Positions 44,501 through 53,087 of a stretch of DNA of 64,000 nucleotides are shown here, in pieces. The notes under the pieces are model-generated. The model searched no databases, had not been told where the DNA came from, and saw only the letters and a program-made list of their open reading frames with translations. How positions within the stretch are numbered: the first letter of the stretch is position 1; each line of letters begins with the position of its first letter. The position numbers and the translations under genes are program-made. The stretch is from Tumidithrix helvetica (GTDB lineage Bacteria > Cyanobacteriota > Cyanobacteriia > Pseudanabaenales > Pseudanabaenaceae): the NCBI RefSeq assembly GCF_965232925.1, contig NZ_CBDDRA010000001.1, positions 1-64,000 of the forward strand. Direction: 5' to 3'.

Positions 44501-44738
44501 AAGTTTGCAGCAAATTACGGCTGTTTCGCAACAGATTGACGAGCTGGTTAGCTCTATTTCTGATGCCACAGGTTCGCAAGCTCTTACTTCAGAGTGCATC
44601 GCTAACTTGATGAAAGATATTTCCCAGGTGTCTGGACGAACGGTAACCTCATCAACCAAGGTATCTAAGTCTCTGCAAACATCTGTGAAGTTGGCAGAGC
44701 AATTACAAAAATCTGTAGACAGGTTTAAGGTTAGCTAA
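41589..44738 (+). CDS. Methyl-accepting chemotaxis protein, PilJ-like, with N-terminal TPR
   Basis: 1049 residues. A TPR-like N-terminus (~1-80, AYAEERYEEAMRQFSQLLYE) and a long Gln/Asn/Thr-rich linker sit in the cytosol. Then come TM1 (~298-315, AWAIALATIPAIAIGI), an extracytoplasmic Cache-type sensor, TM2 (~580-600), HAMP (~605-655) and the coiled-coil signalling domain (~790-1030), with tip EIAVQTNFLSINASLEAARA near 887. It probably senses stimuli for pilus-driven motility or phototaxis. It is followed 69 bases later by the CheA-like kinase, a clear functional pair. Four GVNKG/GVDKG mini-repeats lie at ~258-272. Confidence 0.9.
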   Translation: MMTTQFREALQAYAEERYEEAMRQFSQLLYEDPRNPKLHIWLGATFRKAGKIEYAKVQYQQVLTLTDDPSLLELAQTSLTQIQKQSSDDQTTIAKATTAKVEQTSDRTTVIKATLGNLPSNNQVKVLADMGAAINPKTNGQKINTMTTSSESVTKNANSVPVDVGLNTQVLSVPPPMPPLMKQPLKPNTPTPKLFKDQQTKQDRQSEQSKSNLSSQPPQSQLDQNKKNKSNTQSSAADSSNLSVKIQEIAHQPDRNGVNKGVDKGVNKGVNKAIALDDMAEPAEEPSPPIKFSSIKLKITAWAIALATIPAIAIGISTYQSGSANFIAQVKQTKAVEAASLADTLSRFMLKQYENVSLLSTLFVSGEVNKTPPAKPLTPAQQKQAIKDALTNRLSLYKQANVNFDSIAVFDLTGNLLAQSAGTPTPHTIDKDFLKQVLAANSLLISKPILTEQEYALAFAVPIKDPTTQKVSTILQARMPIKNLLENLKGSGVSNFSVVDTTGKYVVSTESARTGTDATADFTNLADLRADRQSKETITNERNSRLLAYAPVPKLAATALDWDVLTSTDKNNVLAANQMLLLVAAIGIGLTPLLVGTIAYALSNQLSTRLKNINGAIDQISKGKLRTRLIVTGDDELAELSLSINKMTEEFQTILKNQHKDNERLQHQVLRLFKTLVQLAKIDETHLDVSDESIGAMVNKVQSHMARKEAEIVQHRQEKELFHKQLMQMVAEVKDLSKGDLTVSAGMVEGDMAEISTFFNGVIANLRQIVSQVKTAAAQVNQSLGHNQHAITQLSGEAIKQAEQISRTLNSVQLMNMSVQTVVRNSNQATEVANYASNSIQAGNQAIDLTMQGILNLRSTVTATAKKVKRLGESSQQIAKVVSLINEIAVQTNFLSINASLEAARAGEHGQGFALVAEEVGTLAARSAAAIREVEQLIGSIQVETSEVMNAMELGTSQVTEGTQLVEDAQKSLQQITAVSQQIDELVSSISDATGSQALTSECIANLMKDISQVSGRTVTSSTKVSKSLQTSVKLAEQLQKSVDRFKVS

Positions 44739-44750
44739 GCACAAAAAATG

Positions 44751-44788
44751 TTAGGCGTGGGGCAGTCTCCGATTGAAAACACGCCTAA
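44751..44788 (+). terminator. Intercistronic hairpin between receptor and kinase genes
   Basis: TTAGGCGTG / CACGCCTAA, 9-bp stem with a 20-base loop and no T-run. It may stabilise mRNA or attenuate readthrough into the kinase gene. Confidence 0.4.
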
Positions 44789-44807
44789 AGGCAAATGGTG
44801 ATTCCCT

Positions 44808-47800
44808 ATGAATAATGCTGAATTTGAGGTAAGACAGATTTTGCTTAAGGAAGCACAAGAACATCTGTTTGCGATTGAAGATAATCTGGCAGGACTAGAG
44901 ACCCAAGCCCTAGATTTTAGAGAAACAATTGATAGTATGCTGCGATCGGCGCACTCTCTAAAAGGAGGAGCATCCTTGATGCAGCTTGATAGTTTGAGTA
45001 GTGCAGCTCACCGCCTTGAAGATGCTCTAAAGTTACTGGACTTTGCCCGACCTAAGTTAACGCAAGAGATTCACACGCTATTTTTACAAGGTATCGAGCA
45101 ATTGCATCAAATTGTGGCGCTCAATCGTCAAGGGGAGTCAGTAGATCGGGCTTGGCTAGCAGAACATATCGATCTTGTCTTCGATCGGCTCCAGCAAAAA
45201 CTGCAAGAGTTTGCGGAGGCTCAGCCTGAAAATGTTGTTGAAGAATTCGTTGACATTTCTGCATTAATCTTTGAAACCGAAGTCGAGAGCCATTTAGAAA
45301 ATCTGGAGGCTTTGCTTGCGTCCCCAGCAACCCTATATCGTTTGGATGATGAGCTTTTAAGCATAGCCACCGATCTAGCCGCTATAGGCAAAATGCTAGC
45401 ATTAGAGAATTTCGTCCAACTGTGTGAATCTGTTTCACAGCATATCAATGCAGGTAAGCATTCTATTCCTATGCTTTCTCAAGTGGCTTTGTCTGCATGG
45501 CGGCGATCGCAAGCTTTAGTCCTGATCGGTAAATCAGAATCAATTCCTAGCAGCATAGAACCAGAATTCACTGATTTAGATAACATCGATCGACCCTACA
45601 TCCATGAAAAGAGCGAAGAGCTTTTTGAGACCGATCTAATTACATGGCTCGATCCCACTGAGGTTAAAGTTCCAGTAGCAAAAACAATTGACAGAGAAAT
45701 CGCACAACCAGCAACTATGGATCCAACTATTATGGAACCAGAAGAATTTTATGATGAGGAAGAAACAGTAATTTTAATTGCTTCATCAGAGGAGTTTATA
45801 TCAGAAGAGGATATGAGCCAAGTGGAATTGTGGGTGGAGGAGGAACGGAGCCCATTCGATCTAGAACAATTGAGGAATTCGGTCGATTTGTTTGATGCAA
45901 TGCATTCCACGGTTGAAACTAACGAGGATTCGAGCTTGTTGTACGCCAATGTTTCCGATCCCTTTTCTGAAGATCGAATCACGATCGCCGATCATAGAAA
46001 TGAATCTCCTCAAGAAGTTGAATCTGTAGCAGATGAGGCGATAGAAACTAAATCAGCAGAAGCAGGAATTATTGAATGCAGACCAGAAAGAATTGAAGTT
46101 GTTGTTGCTGACTCCGATCGAGAGCCAAAAATATGTTATGAAGAGAATGAAATATTCTCATCGGATCCATCTTTAGAAGAAAATCTCGTTGAGGAATTTC
46201 CTCCTGAATATTCAGATGAAGAGCAGATTGCATCACCTGTAACTGCTTTAGCAGATGTGGAGGCTGAGAATTATCGCGAAGAAGCTTTGCTGGAAAAAGA
46301 TGCGATCGATCGCGATTTGATTGACGTGGGACAAATTACTCACTATCAAGAGATGTTTCTCGACAATGAAGTAGAAATATCAGAGATTTTTACCCATGAA
46401 ACCTCTGAGGAAGATTTCCAGCAGGATAAGGGCACGACCTCTAATTCTGGATTCTTGAGGAGCCTTGATACTTTTCCTGGAAGTAAGTCAGCAATTCCTA
46501 ACACAGGATCGCAAACATTTGATGACAGTTTAGGACAGACACCGATATCTAGCCTGATAGATCCTGACTTGATTGAGCCCGACTTGATTGAAATGGATGA
46601 AGCGTTCTGGGATGGGCTAGATCGAATGCTCGACCGTGCTGATATTCCTCAGAATGGTGGGAATTTCTTGGTGGATTGGAATTCCGAGTCATCTTCACTG
46701 CCTTCTGAGCCTATTACTGTATCCACGCTTGCTCAGACCAGCTACCAATCCCTTGAGGACAATCTTTCTAGTTCCGAGATTTATCAACCGAAACTTACTG
46801 AGAATGAGGTTCAAGTTCCTTTAGACCAAACACATCCTGAATCAGATCGAGTAGAAGAATTAGCGATCGCTAAACCTGAAGTGGCTTTAACCTTCCATAC
46901 GGATATAGCTCCCGAAGCTATTGATGCAGTCATTGATGCGAACTATGATGCCTTTGAAGATATAAATTTAGCCAAAGATATCGATCTGTCTGGGAATATA
47001 ACCGAACCAACTTCTTATGGAGTATCAATTTATCCCAAAAGCACGAATGTCAGATTGCCAGTAAGTCAGCTAGAAAATCTCTCTCGACTTGCTGATGGAC
47101 TTGTAATCAGTAAAAGCAATCTAGATATGCAGTTGTCCCGTTTAAAAGAACTGTCTCGGGCTCTACAGCGTAATATTCGCAATTTAGATGACTCGCAAGA
47201 TGAGCTTCATGCAATCTATAGCCAAGCTATTAATCAACTAGATGCCAAAAACAAAGAGAACCTACTGAATGAATCAACATATCGAGAGTCGAATGGAGGT
47301 GGTGTTTCTACTTCTGTAATACGCCTTAATTACACAAAAACACCACTCCGCGATCGCTCGAGTCAGTTACTTGCCTTGGCACAGTCCGTTACGGAAGCAA
47401 TTAGCCAACTTGAGGAAACTTCAGAAGGAATTCATCTAACCCTATTGGAAGCCGAACAAGAATCAGCTAGTGTTGGGCATGAATTTAGTCAATTGGTGAC
47501 TAGCATTAACTATGCCAAGATACAACCCTTCTCAGATTTAGTGAGTCGGTTTCCGAAAATTCTACACAATTTGTCTTTACAGTATGGCAAACAGGTAGAA
47601 CTTAGTATCAAAGGCGGGGAAACACTCATCGAACGTGCGATCGCTGATGCTTTAGTCGATCCACTCCAGCATTTAATTCGTAACGCTTTCGATCATGGCA
47701 TTGAAGATATGGCGACACGTAGAGCCCGAGGTAAGCAAGAGCGTGGCAATATTGAGATTACTGCGAGTCAATCCGCAGGAAGAATCTTGATTACAGTTCG

Positions 47801-48995
47801 TGATGATGGTGGAGGTATTGACATCGAAAAGATTCGTACTAAAGCTCAGCAAACTGCATTAAAAGAAGGCGTTGACCCATCGCCACTTACGCAGGTAAGT
47901 GAGGCAAAGTTAATTTCTTTTATCTTTGAACCGGGTTTTAGTACGGCAGATCGAGTCAGTGCTTTGTCTGGGCGTGGTGTGGGTATGGATGTGGTTCGGG
48001 CAAATCTCCATCAAATCGGTGCTGATATTTCCGTTGCTTCTAAATCAGGAGAAGGAACAAAGTTTACGATCGCATTGCCCCGCAAGTCTCCTAGGATCGA
48101 AATTTTATTAATCGAAGTCGATCAAATGTTCTTGGCAACGCCTTGTAATGCAGTTCAAGCAATAATTCCCTTTACACCTGAGGACATTTTGTCTAAAGAG
48201 GAAGAGAGTATATTTATTTGGCAAGATCGGGAAGTTCCTGTTGTACGTTTGAGCGATCGCCTCAAGCTAAATTGTCATTTAAATGCTAAGCAACATGATT
48301 ATAAGCCTGTAAATTCAGCGCCTTCGATGCTGATTTTGCAGCACGAGCAAGAGTTTATGGCAATTCCTGTTGACGCTTGTTGGGGGAAACAAGACGCGCA
48401 CTTACATGCTATTGAGGGAGATATCTCTTTGCCAGATGCTTTCTCAGGATGTTTAATTCTTGGAAATGGTCAACCAGTCGTGCTGTTATCGCCTGCTGAA
48501 ATTTCGCTCCAGTGGCTAAAAGCCAATCGTATGGGAGTCCCCTCCATGGTCTATTCTCCACAGTCTCCATCTCAAAAGAGAACTGCAAACCCCTCTAATG
48601 TTGGCAATCCTTCTGATTCTGACGATGTAATTTTGATTGTTGATGATTCGAGCAACACGCGACGTAATTTAGTGTTGGCAATAGAAAAAGCGGGTTTTAA
48701 AACTGAGCAGGCAAAAGATGGTGATGATGCTCTGATGAAAATCCGAAGTGGGATACGCGTTAACGCGATCGTCTCTGATATTGAGATGCCTCACATTGAT
48801 GGATACGAAATGCTATCAAAGCTCAAGGCTAATGAAGCTTTGAGTCACTTGCCTGTGATTTTCTTGACTTCAAGTAGTAACGAAACGCATCGTCAACAGG
48901 CGATGAATCTTGGGGCTGCGGCTTATTTCTGCGAACCTTACCGAGAACAAGAGCTGATTCAAACGCTCATTCAACAGCTGAGCATAAAGTCTTAG
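44808..48995 (+). CDS. CheA-like hybrid histidine kinase (Hpt-HATPase-CheW-REC)
   Basis: 1395 residues. Hpt domain at ~1-110 with phospho-acceptor His in SAHSLKGGASLMQLD (~47). A second, degenerate Hpt-like helical region spans ~140-245. A very acidic linker of ~500 residues runs to ~745. Then dimerisation (~755-800), HATPase (DPLQHLIRNAFDHGIED, VRDDGGGIDIEKI), CheW-like (~1095-1240) and REC (~1273-1395) with acceptor Asp in IVSDIEMPHIDGYE near 1324. The conserved REC lysine before Pro is replaced by Glu (AYFCEPYREQEL). It receives signals from the adjacent PilJ-like receptor and probably controls type IV pili. A strong terminator follows. Confidence 0.9.
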   Translation: MNNAEFEVRQILLKEAQEHLFAIEDNLAGLETQALDFRETIDSMLRSAHSLKGGASLMQLDSLSSAAHRLEDALKLLDFARPKLTQEIHTLFLQGIEQLHQIVALNRQGESVDRAWLAEHIDLVFDRLQQKLQEFAEAQPENVVEEFVDISALIFETEVESHLENLEALLASPATLYRLDDELLSIATDLAAIGKMLALENFVQLCESVSQHINAGKHSIPMLSQVALSAWRRSQALVLIGKSESIPSSIEPEFTDLDNIDRPYIHEKSEELFETDLITWLDPTEVKVPVAKTIDREIAQPATMDPTIMEPEEFYDEEETVILIASSEEFISEEDMSQVELWVEEERSPFDLEQLRNSVDLFDAMHSTVETNEDSSLLYANVSDPFSEDRITIADHRNESPQEVESVADEAIETKSAEAGIIECRPERIEVVVADSDREPKICYEENEIFSSDPSLEENLVEEFPPEYSDEEQIASPVTALADVEAENYREEALLEKDAIDRDLIDVGQITHYQEMFLDNEVEISEIFTHETSEEDFQQDKGTTSNSGFLRSLDTFPGSKSAIPNTGSQTFDDSLGQTPISSLIDPDLIEPDLIEMDEAFWDGLDRMLDRADIPQNGGNFLVDWNSESSSLPSEPITVSTLAQTSYQSLEDNLSSSEIYQPKLTENEVQVPLDQTHPESDRVEELAIAKPEVALTFHTDIAPEAIDAVIDANYDAFEDINLAKDIDLSGNITEPTSYGVSIYPKSTNVRLPVSQLENLSRLADGLVISKSNLDMQLSRLKELSRALQRNIRNLDDSQDELHAIYSQAINQLDAKNKENLLNESTYRESNGGGVSTSVIRLNYTKTPLRDRSSQLLALAQSVTEAISQLEETSEGIHLTLLEAEQESASVGHEFSQLVTSINYAKIQPFSDLVSRFPKILHNLSLQYGKQVELSIKGGETLIERAIADALVDPLQHLIRNAFDHGIEDMATRRARGKQERGNIEITASQSAGRILITVRDDGGGIDIEKIRTKAQQTALKEGVDPSPLTQVSEAKLISFIFEPGFSTADRVSALSGRGVGMDVVRANLHQIGADISVASKSGEGTKFTIALPRKSPRIEILLIEVDQMFLATPCNAVQAIIPFTPEDILSKEEESIFIWQDREVPVVRLSDRLKLNCHLNAKQHDYKPVNSAPSMLILQHEQEFMAIPVDACWGKQDAHLHAIEGDISLPDAFSGCLILGNGQPVVLLSPAEISLQWLKANRMGVPSMVYSPQSPSQKRTANPSNVGNPSDSDDVILIVDDSSNTRRNLVLAIEKAGFKTEQAKDGDDALMKIRSGIRVNAIVSDIEMPHIDGYEMLSKLKANEALSHLPVIFLTSSSNETHRQQAMNLGAAAYFCEPYREQELIQTLIQQLSIKS

Positions 48996-48999
48996 CTAC

Positions 49000-49040
49000 A
49001 AACAATTAAGGATCGCGCCTATAGCGATCCTTAATTGTTT
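49000..49040 (+). terminator. Strong Rho-independent terminator after the kinase gene
   Basis: Perfect 17-bp stem AAACAATTAAGGATCGC / GCGATCCTTAATTGTTT, 7-base loop, then a T-run. It separates the chemotaxis pair from the following eCIS-type block. Confidence 0.9.
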
Positions 49041-49155
49041 TTGAATGCAGTAAGAACTGAAAGCCCTTTAGGATTCCTATATTTATCTCCACAAAAAATT
49101 CATATTTGAGAAGAGTTTCGGCTAAAATACTTTTTTACGCGAGAGGTGCTTGACT

Positions 49156-52100
49156 GTGAGCGAATATACAAATAAACCTGCAGCCCAATCATCATTCGTC
49201 CCACCTGCCGTACAAATTCAAACACGCCCCTTTGCACCTCCTCAAGTCCAACCATCTGCTGCTCCACAAAACGTAGAATCATCTCAAGCCGAGAGAGACT
49301 CAGAAAATCAAGACAAGCGATCGGCTCAAGAAAATCTTTACTTTACCGATCTTAGCTTCTCTGGTAGCGATGACCGAGGCTCGTCAGAGAGCGTCATGCA
49401 GCGAAAGTGGGAGGGTATCGTTCAGCGATATAAGGAGGGAGGGAACACAGCCCCTGACCCTAATCATGGGTATACCCCCGTTAGAGGCTCGTCACAGAGC
49501 ATCATGCAACGCAAGTTAGATGAGATGCGGCAAAGGGTTAAAGAGGGAGGGAACACAGCCCCTGACCCCAATTATGAATATACCCCCGTTAGAGGCTCGT
49601 CACAGAGCATCATGCAGCGAAAACACCAGGAAATGGTGCAGAGGTATAGGGAAAATCAAGCAAAAACGATACAGGCTAAGTTAGCGATCGGAGCGGTGGG
49701 TGACAAGTACGAGCAGGAAGCAGATCGCGTCGCAGCGGAAGTCGTACAAAAGATTAATGCCCCAGAAAGCGTTCAACGGGAAGAAGCCCCTGAAGAAGAT
49801 GAAGAGATACAGATGAAGCCTCTCTCTGATACGACTCAACCTATGGAAACAGCGTTACCACAAACAGATCGTCAGCCAGAAAATATTGCTTTTGCCCCAT
49901 CTCCACAGGTAGTAGCACCGATTTCTCCAACAATTAATGCCGTTGAAAACGTTCAGAGAGAGGAGGAAGAGGAAGAACGGGAAGAAGAAATAGAAGAAGG
50001 TGGAAAATTACAGATGAAGCCTCTCTCCGAATCTATTCAACGATTCGAATCACCAGAGGATGACGAGGCACTACAAATGAAATCGCTTTCTGATGTAATA
50101 CAGAGAGAAGAGATGCCAGAGGAAGAGGAAGAAATACAGGCAAAGTCTTTGGTGCAAAGGCGGGATACCCTTGATGGAGGAGAGGCTTCAGCAGATTTAG
50201 AGTCATCGATTCAAAGTGCGCGAGGTAGCGGTCAGTCTCTAGATCCTAGTCTGCAAGCAAAGATGGGAGAGGCAATGGGGGCTGACTTTAGCGGAGTGAA
50301 AGTACATACAGATACTCAGTCTGACCAGTTAAATCAATCGATTCAGGCAAGAGCGTTTACGACGGGGCAAGATGTCTTCTTTAGGCAGGGAGCTTACGAT
50401 CCGAGCAGTCTCGGGGGGCAAGAGTTGATTGCCCATGAGTTGACCCATGTCGTACAGCAGAATGGAGGAGCAGTACAACGATCGCCTCAAAAACTGGAGC
50501 AACACAAGCAACATCCTAACCCTAAAGTCTCATCGGCATCAGTGGAAGATTACGAGATTCAAGCGAAAGATGAAATAGCAGGAAATTCCCAAGTCTCATC
50601 AGAGAAGCAGCACCCTAACCAAACTGGAATGCCCGATAGTCTCAAAACAGGTATTGAAAGCCTTTCAGGATATTCAATGGATGATGTGAGAGTGCATTAC
50701 AACTCGGATAAACCAACCCAATTTCAGGCACATGCTTTTGCTCGTGGAACTGAGATACATGTTGCATCTGGTCAGGAGAAACATTTACCCCATGAGGCAT
50801 GGCATGTTGCTCAGCAAAAACAAGGACGGGTGCAACCGACTGTCCAGTACCATGGGGCGATCGTTAATGATGATGCTGGTCTAGAAAAAGAAGCAGATTT
50901 AATGGGGCTAGCTGCTCTGAACGAATCCAATCAAAAGGATTATCGTAAGAACGCTACGCAATTAGTTTCCAATAGCAATGTATATCAATTAAGCGGTTGG
51001 GGTTTTGCACTTACAGCTCTTACAGGTACTTTAATTATGGTTCTAGGAACCTATCTTAAGAAGCAATGTGACGAGCAAGAGGCTAATGAAAAGACAGACC
51101 TGATCGTTACTAATTTTGAAGAACGTATGACCCAAGACGAGGGGTTTGTAGATCACGCTCAAGTTCGGGAAAACAATTTTATTCTAGCTGCAGAGAAATA
51201 TGGAGTAGAAAAATCAGCAGCAAAAGACTTGTTTAACCTGAGCGGAGCTGCTAATAAGGATACGGTAACTGGATTTGATGTAGCCAGCGATAGAGAACCC
51301 TCAGTAAGCAATGCTATAAAATATATTAAAGAGCATAAGGAGGCAACGGGCTTTTATGTCGAGGTAGACATAAGAAACTTAGGAGGGCTAAATAGTGTTT
51401 TAGGACATACTGGTGCTAATGAGGTCTTCAAGCATATAGCCAAACTATGCGATGATAAAGTACAAAACATAAAGACTACAAAAGTTAAGGTAGCAAGCTT
51501 TCGGCATGGGGGAAATAAGTTTAGTTTTTTAGTAGTAGCAGAAGATGGCAGTAAAACCAAAGAATCTGTAGAGAAGCAACTAAATAGCGCATCAGATGAC
51601 ATCAAGAAATTTGTAGAAGAAACGAGTATTGAAACTTATAACAAGAATCCTGAGAAAGTAAATCCTAGTGACAAACTTGCAACTATCGAACATCCAAAAC
51701 ATAAGGGGGAAAAAGAATTTTATGGAACGGGAATTGCATTTGGAGTCAGTCAAATAACAGAAAATAGCACTGTTAATACAATTATAGGTGTTGCAAGTCC
51801 AGAGAATGGCTCTAGTAAGAATGCCACACAATTAGCTTCTCATAACGATACTCAATCCAGTGGTTGGGATTTTGCACTTGCTACTCTTACAAATACTTTG
51901 ATTGTGCCCTTAAGAAATTATCTTCTGTCGCAAAAACATGACGAGCAAGAGGCAGCTAAAAAGACAGACCTAATCGTTACTGATTTTGAAGAACGTATGA
52001 CCCAAGATGAGGGTTTTGTAGACCACGCTCAAGTTCGGGAAAACAATTTTATTTTAGCTGCAATGAAACAAGGAGTAAAAGAACCAGCAGCAAGAAATCT

Positions 52101-52698
52101 CTTCACCCTGAGCGGAGCTGCTAATAAAGATACGGTAACTGGATTTGATGTAGCCAGCGATAGAGAACCCTCAGTAAGCAATGCTATAAAATATATTAAA
52201 GAGCATAAGGAGGCAACGGGCTTTTATGTCGAGGTAGACATAAGAAACTTAGGAGGGCTAAATAGTGTTTTGGGACACACGGGTGCTAATGAAGTATTCA
52301 AGCATATAGCCAAATTATGCGATGATAAAGTCCAAGCAATAAAGACTGTAAAAGTTAAGGTAGGAAAATTTCGGCATGGGGGAGATGAGTTTAGTTTTTT
52401 AGTAGTAGCAGAAGATGGCAGTAAAACCAAAGAATCTGTAGAGAAGCAACTAAATAGCGCATCAGATGACATCAAGAAATTTGTAGAAGAAACGAGTATT
52501 GGAACTTATAACAAGAATCCTGAGAAAGTAAATCCTAGTGACAAACTTGCAACTATCGAACATCCAAAACATAAGGGGAAAAAAGAATTTTATGGAACGG
52601 GAATTGTATTTGGAGTCAGTCAGATAATAGGAAATGACACGATCGATAAAGTTCTTAGTGCAGCAGATTTAGAGGTTGAAAGTAAAAAGACGAAGTAG
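49156..52698 (+). CDS. DUF4157 (eCIS-associated) carrier with two GGDEF-like C-terminal domains
   Basis: 1180 residues from GTG 49156, the start shared with the paralogue at 53088 (both GTGAGCGAATAT after GAGAGGTG). Three 36-residue repeats (~74-180) are followed by QREE/EEEE/LQMKP acidic motifs. DUF4157 copy 1 (HELTHVVQQ, ~426) and copy 2 (HEAWHVAQQ, ~545) both have HxxxH metal-like motifs. Then two copies of a ~290-residue unit occur, each a hydrophobic segment (GWGFALTALTGTLIMVLGTY) plus a GGDEF-like domain: VTGFDVASDRE, VEVDIRNLGGLNSVLGHTGA. The signature is GGNKF in copy 1 (~784) and GGDEF in copy 2 (~1074). DUF4157 marks cargo of extracellular contractile injection systems; the GGDEF part suggests c-di-GMP or another cyclic nucleotide as product. 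Function is inferred. Confidence 0.8.
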   Translation: MSEYTNKPAAQSSFVPPAVQIQTRPFAPPQVQPSAAPQNVESSQAERDSENQDKRSAQENLYFTDLSFSGSDDRGSSESVMQRKWEGIVQRYKEGGNTAPDPNHGYTPVRGSSQSIMQRKLDEMRQRVKEGGNTAPDPNYEYTPVRGSSQSIMQRKHQEMVQRYRENQAKTIQAKLAIGAVGDKYEQEADRVAAEVVQKINAPESVQREEAPEEDEEIQMKPLSDTTQPMETALPQTDRQPENIAFAPSPQVVAPISPTINAVENVQREEEEEEREEEIEEGGKLQMKPLSESIQRFESPEDDEALQMKSLSDVIQREEMPEEEEEIQAKSLVQRRDTLDGGEASADLESSIQSARGSGQSLDPSLQAKMGEAMGADFSGVKVHTDTQSDQLNQSIQARAFTTGQDVFFRQGAYDPSSLGGQELIAHELTHVVQQNGGAVQRSPQKLEQHKQHPNPKVSSASVEDYEIQAKDEIAGNSQVSSEKQHPNQTGMPDSLKTGIESLSGYSMDDVRVHYNSDKPTQFQAHAFARGTEIHVASGQEKHLPHEAWHVAQQKQGRVQPTVQYHGAIVNDDAGLEKEADLMGLAALNESNQKDYRKNATQLVSNSNVYQLSGWGFALTALTGTLIMVLGTYLKKQCDEQEANEKTDLIVTNFEERMTQDEGFVDHAQVRENNFILAAEKYGVEKSAAKDLFNLSGAANKDTVTGFDVASDREPSVSNAIKYIKEHKEATGFYVEVDIRNLGGLNSVLGHTGANEVFKHIAKLCDDKVQNIKTTKVKVASFRHGGNKFSFLVVAEDGSKTKESVEKQLNSASDDIKKFVEETSIETYNKNPEKVNPSDKLATIEHPKHKGEKEFYGTGIAFGVSQITENSTVNTIIGVASPENGSSKNATQLASHNDTQSSGWDFALATLTNTLIVPLRNYLLSQKHDEQEAAKKTDLIVTDFEERMTQDEGFVDHAQVRENNFILAAMKQGVKEPAARNLFTLSGAANKDTVTGFDVASDREPSVSNAIKYIKEHKEATGFYVEVDIRNLGGLNSVLGHTGANEVFKHIAKLCDDKVQAIKTVKVKVGKFRHGGDEFSFLVVAEDGSKTKESVEKQLNSASDDIKKFVEETSIGTYNKNPEKVNPSDKLATIEHPKHKGKKEFYGTGIVFGVSQIIGNDTIDKVLSAADLEVESKKTK
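49375..49698 (+). repeat. Three 108-bp repeats in the DUF4157 carrier
   Basis: Units begin at 49375, 49483 and 49591, each encoding RGSS(E/Q)S(I/V)MQRK followed by a basic helix and PDPNxxYTPV. The same array is at 53307-53630 in the paralogue. The third unit merges into the next domain. Confidence 0.8.
50994..52640 (+). repeat. Tandem duplication (period 870 bp) of the GGDEF-like module
   Basis: Copy 1 (~50994-51770) and copy 2 (~51864-52640) are nearly identical over long stretches, for instance ACGGTAACTGGATTTGATGT at 51260 and 52133. They diverge most in the segment just before the GGDEF fold and at the signature motif. The duplication looks recent. Confidence 0.85.
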
Positions 52699-52723
52699 AA
52701 AACAAAATTAAGAGGATAAAACA

Positions 52724-52897
52724 ATGTCGAGCGAAGAAAGACTAAAAAGATTGGGATTAGCGCATTTAAGTGACAAGCCTGAGGAACTAAAGAAAGAAAT
52801 TGAAAGACGATTACATGCTAGACATAAAGAAGAAGAGGAATGGCTGAAACTGTGTTCCTTGCAGTCCGACAACCCAAACCCAACAAAAAATCCATAA
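52724..52897 (+). CDS. 57-residue protein downstream of the GGDEF effector, possible immunity or adaptor
   Basis: Starts MSSEERLKRLGLAHLSDKPE, is highly charged and helical, and ends NPNPTKNP. Shine-Dalgarno AGAGGA precedes. It begins 25 bases after the effector stop and so is probably co-transcribed. The position fits an immunity protein or loading adaptor, but no family is recognised. Confidence 0.55.
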   Translation: MSSEERLKRLGLAHLSDKPEELKKEIERRLHARHKEEEEWLKLCSLQSDNPNPTKNP

Positions 52898-53087
52898 TTT
52901 TTTACATAAGAGAAGTTTAAGTGATCAATAGCTTGTGGCTAGATCTCCACTAGATCTTTGTTGATTTGATTAAACAGCCTACACCAAATGTAAAATCCAA
53001 TTTATAGAGTTTATGATCGCAGGTTGTTGTTTGCCTCACAGCCTGAAATTTAGGTAATATTCAAGTATTCGAGAGAGGTGTTCGATC

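Noticed and set aside
49330..49350. The residues ENLYFT in both DUF4157 carriers resemble a TEV protease site (ENLYFQ) and could suggest an engineered construct
   Set aside because: The last residue is Thr, not Gln, the codons match the natural context, and it occurs in both paralogues. Coincidence.
50400..50830. Reading the HELTH and HEAWH motifs as proof of active zinc proteases
   Set aside because: DUF4157 is mainly known as a marker domain of eCIS cargo; protease activity is not established, so it was not used in the functional call.
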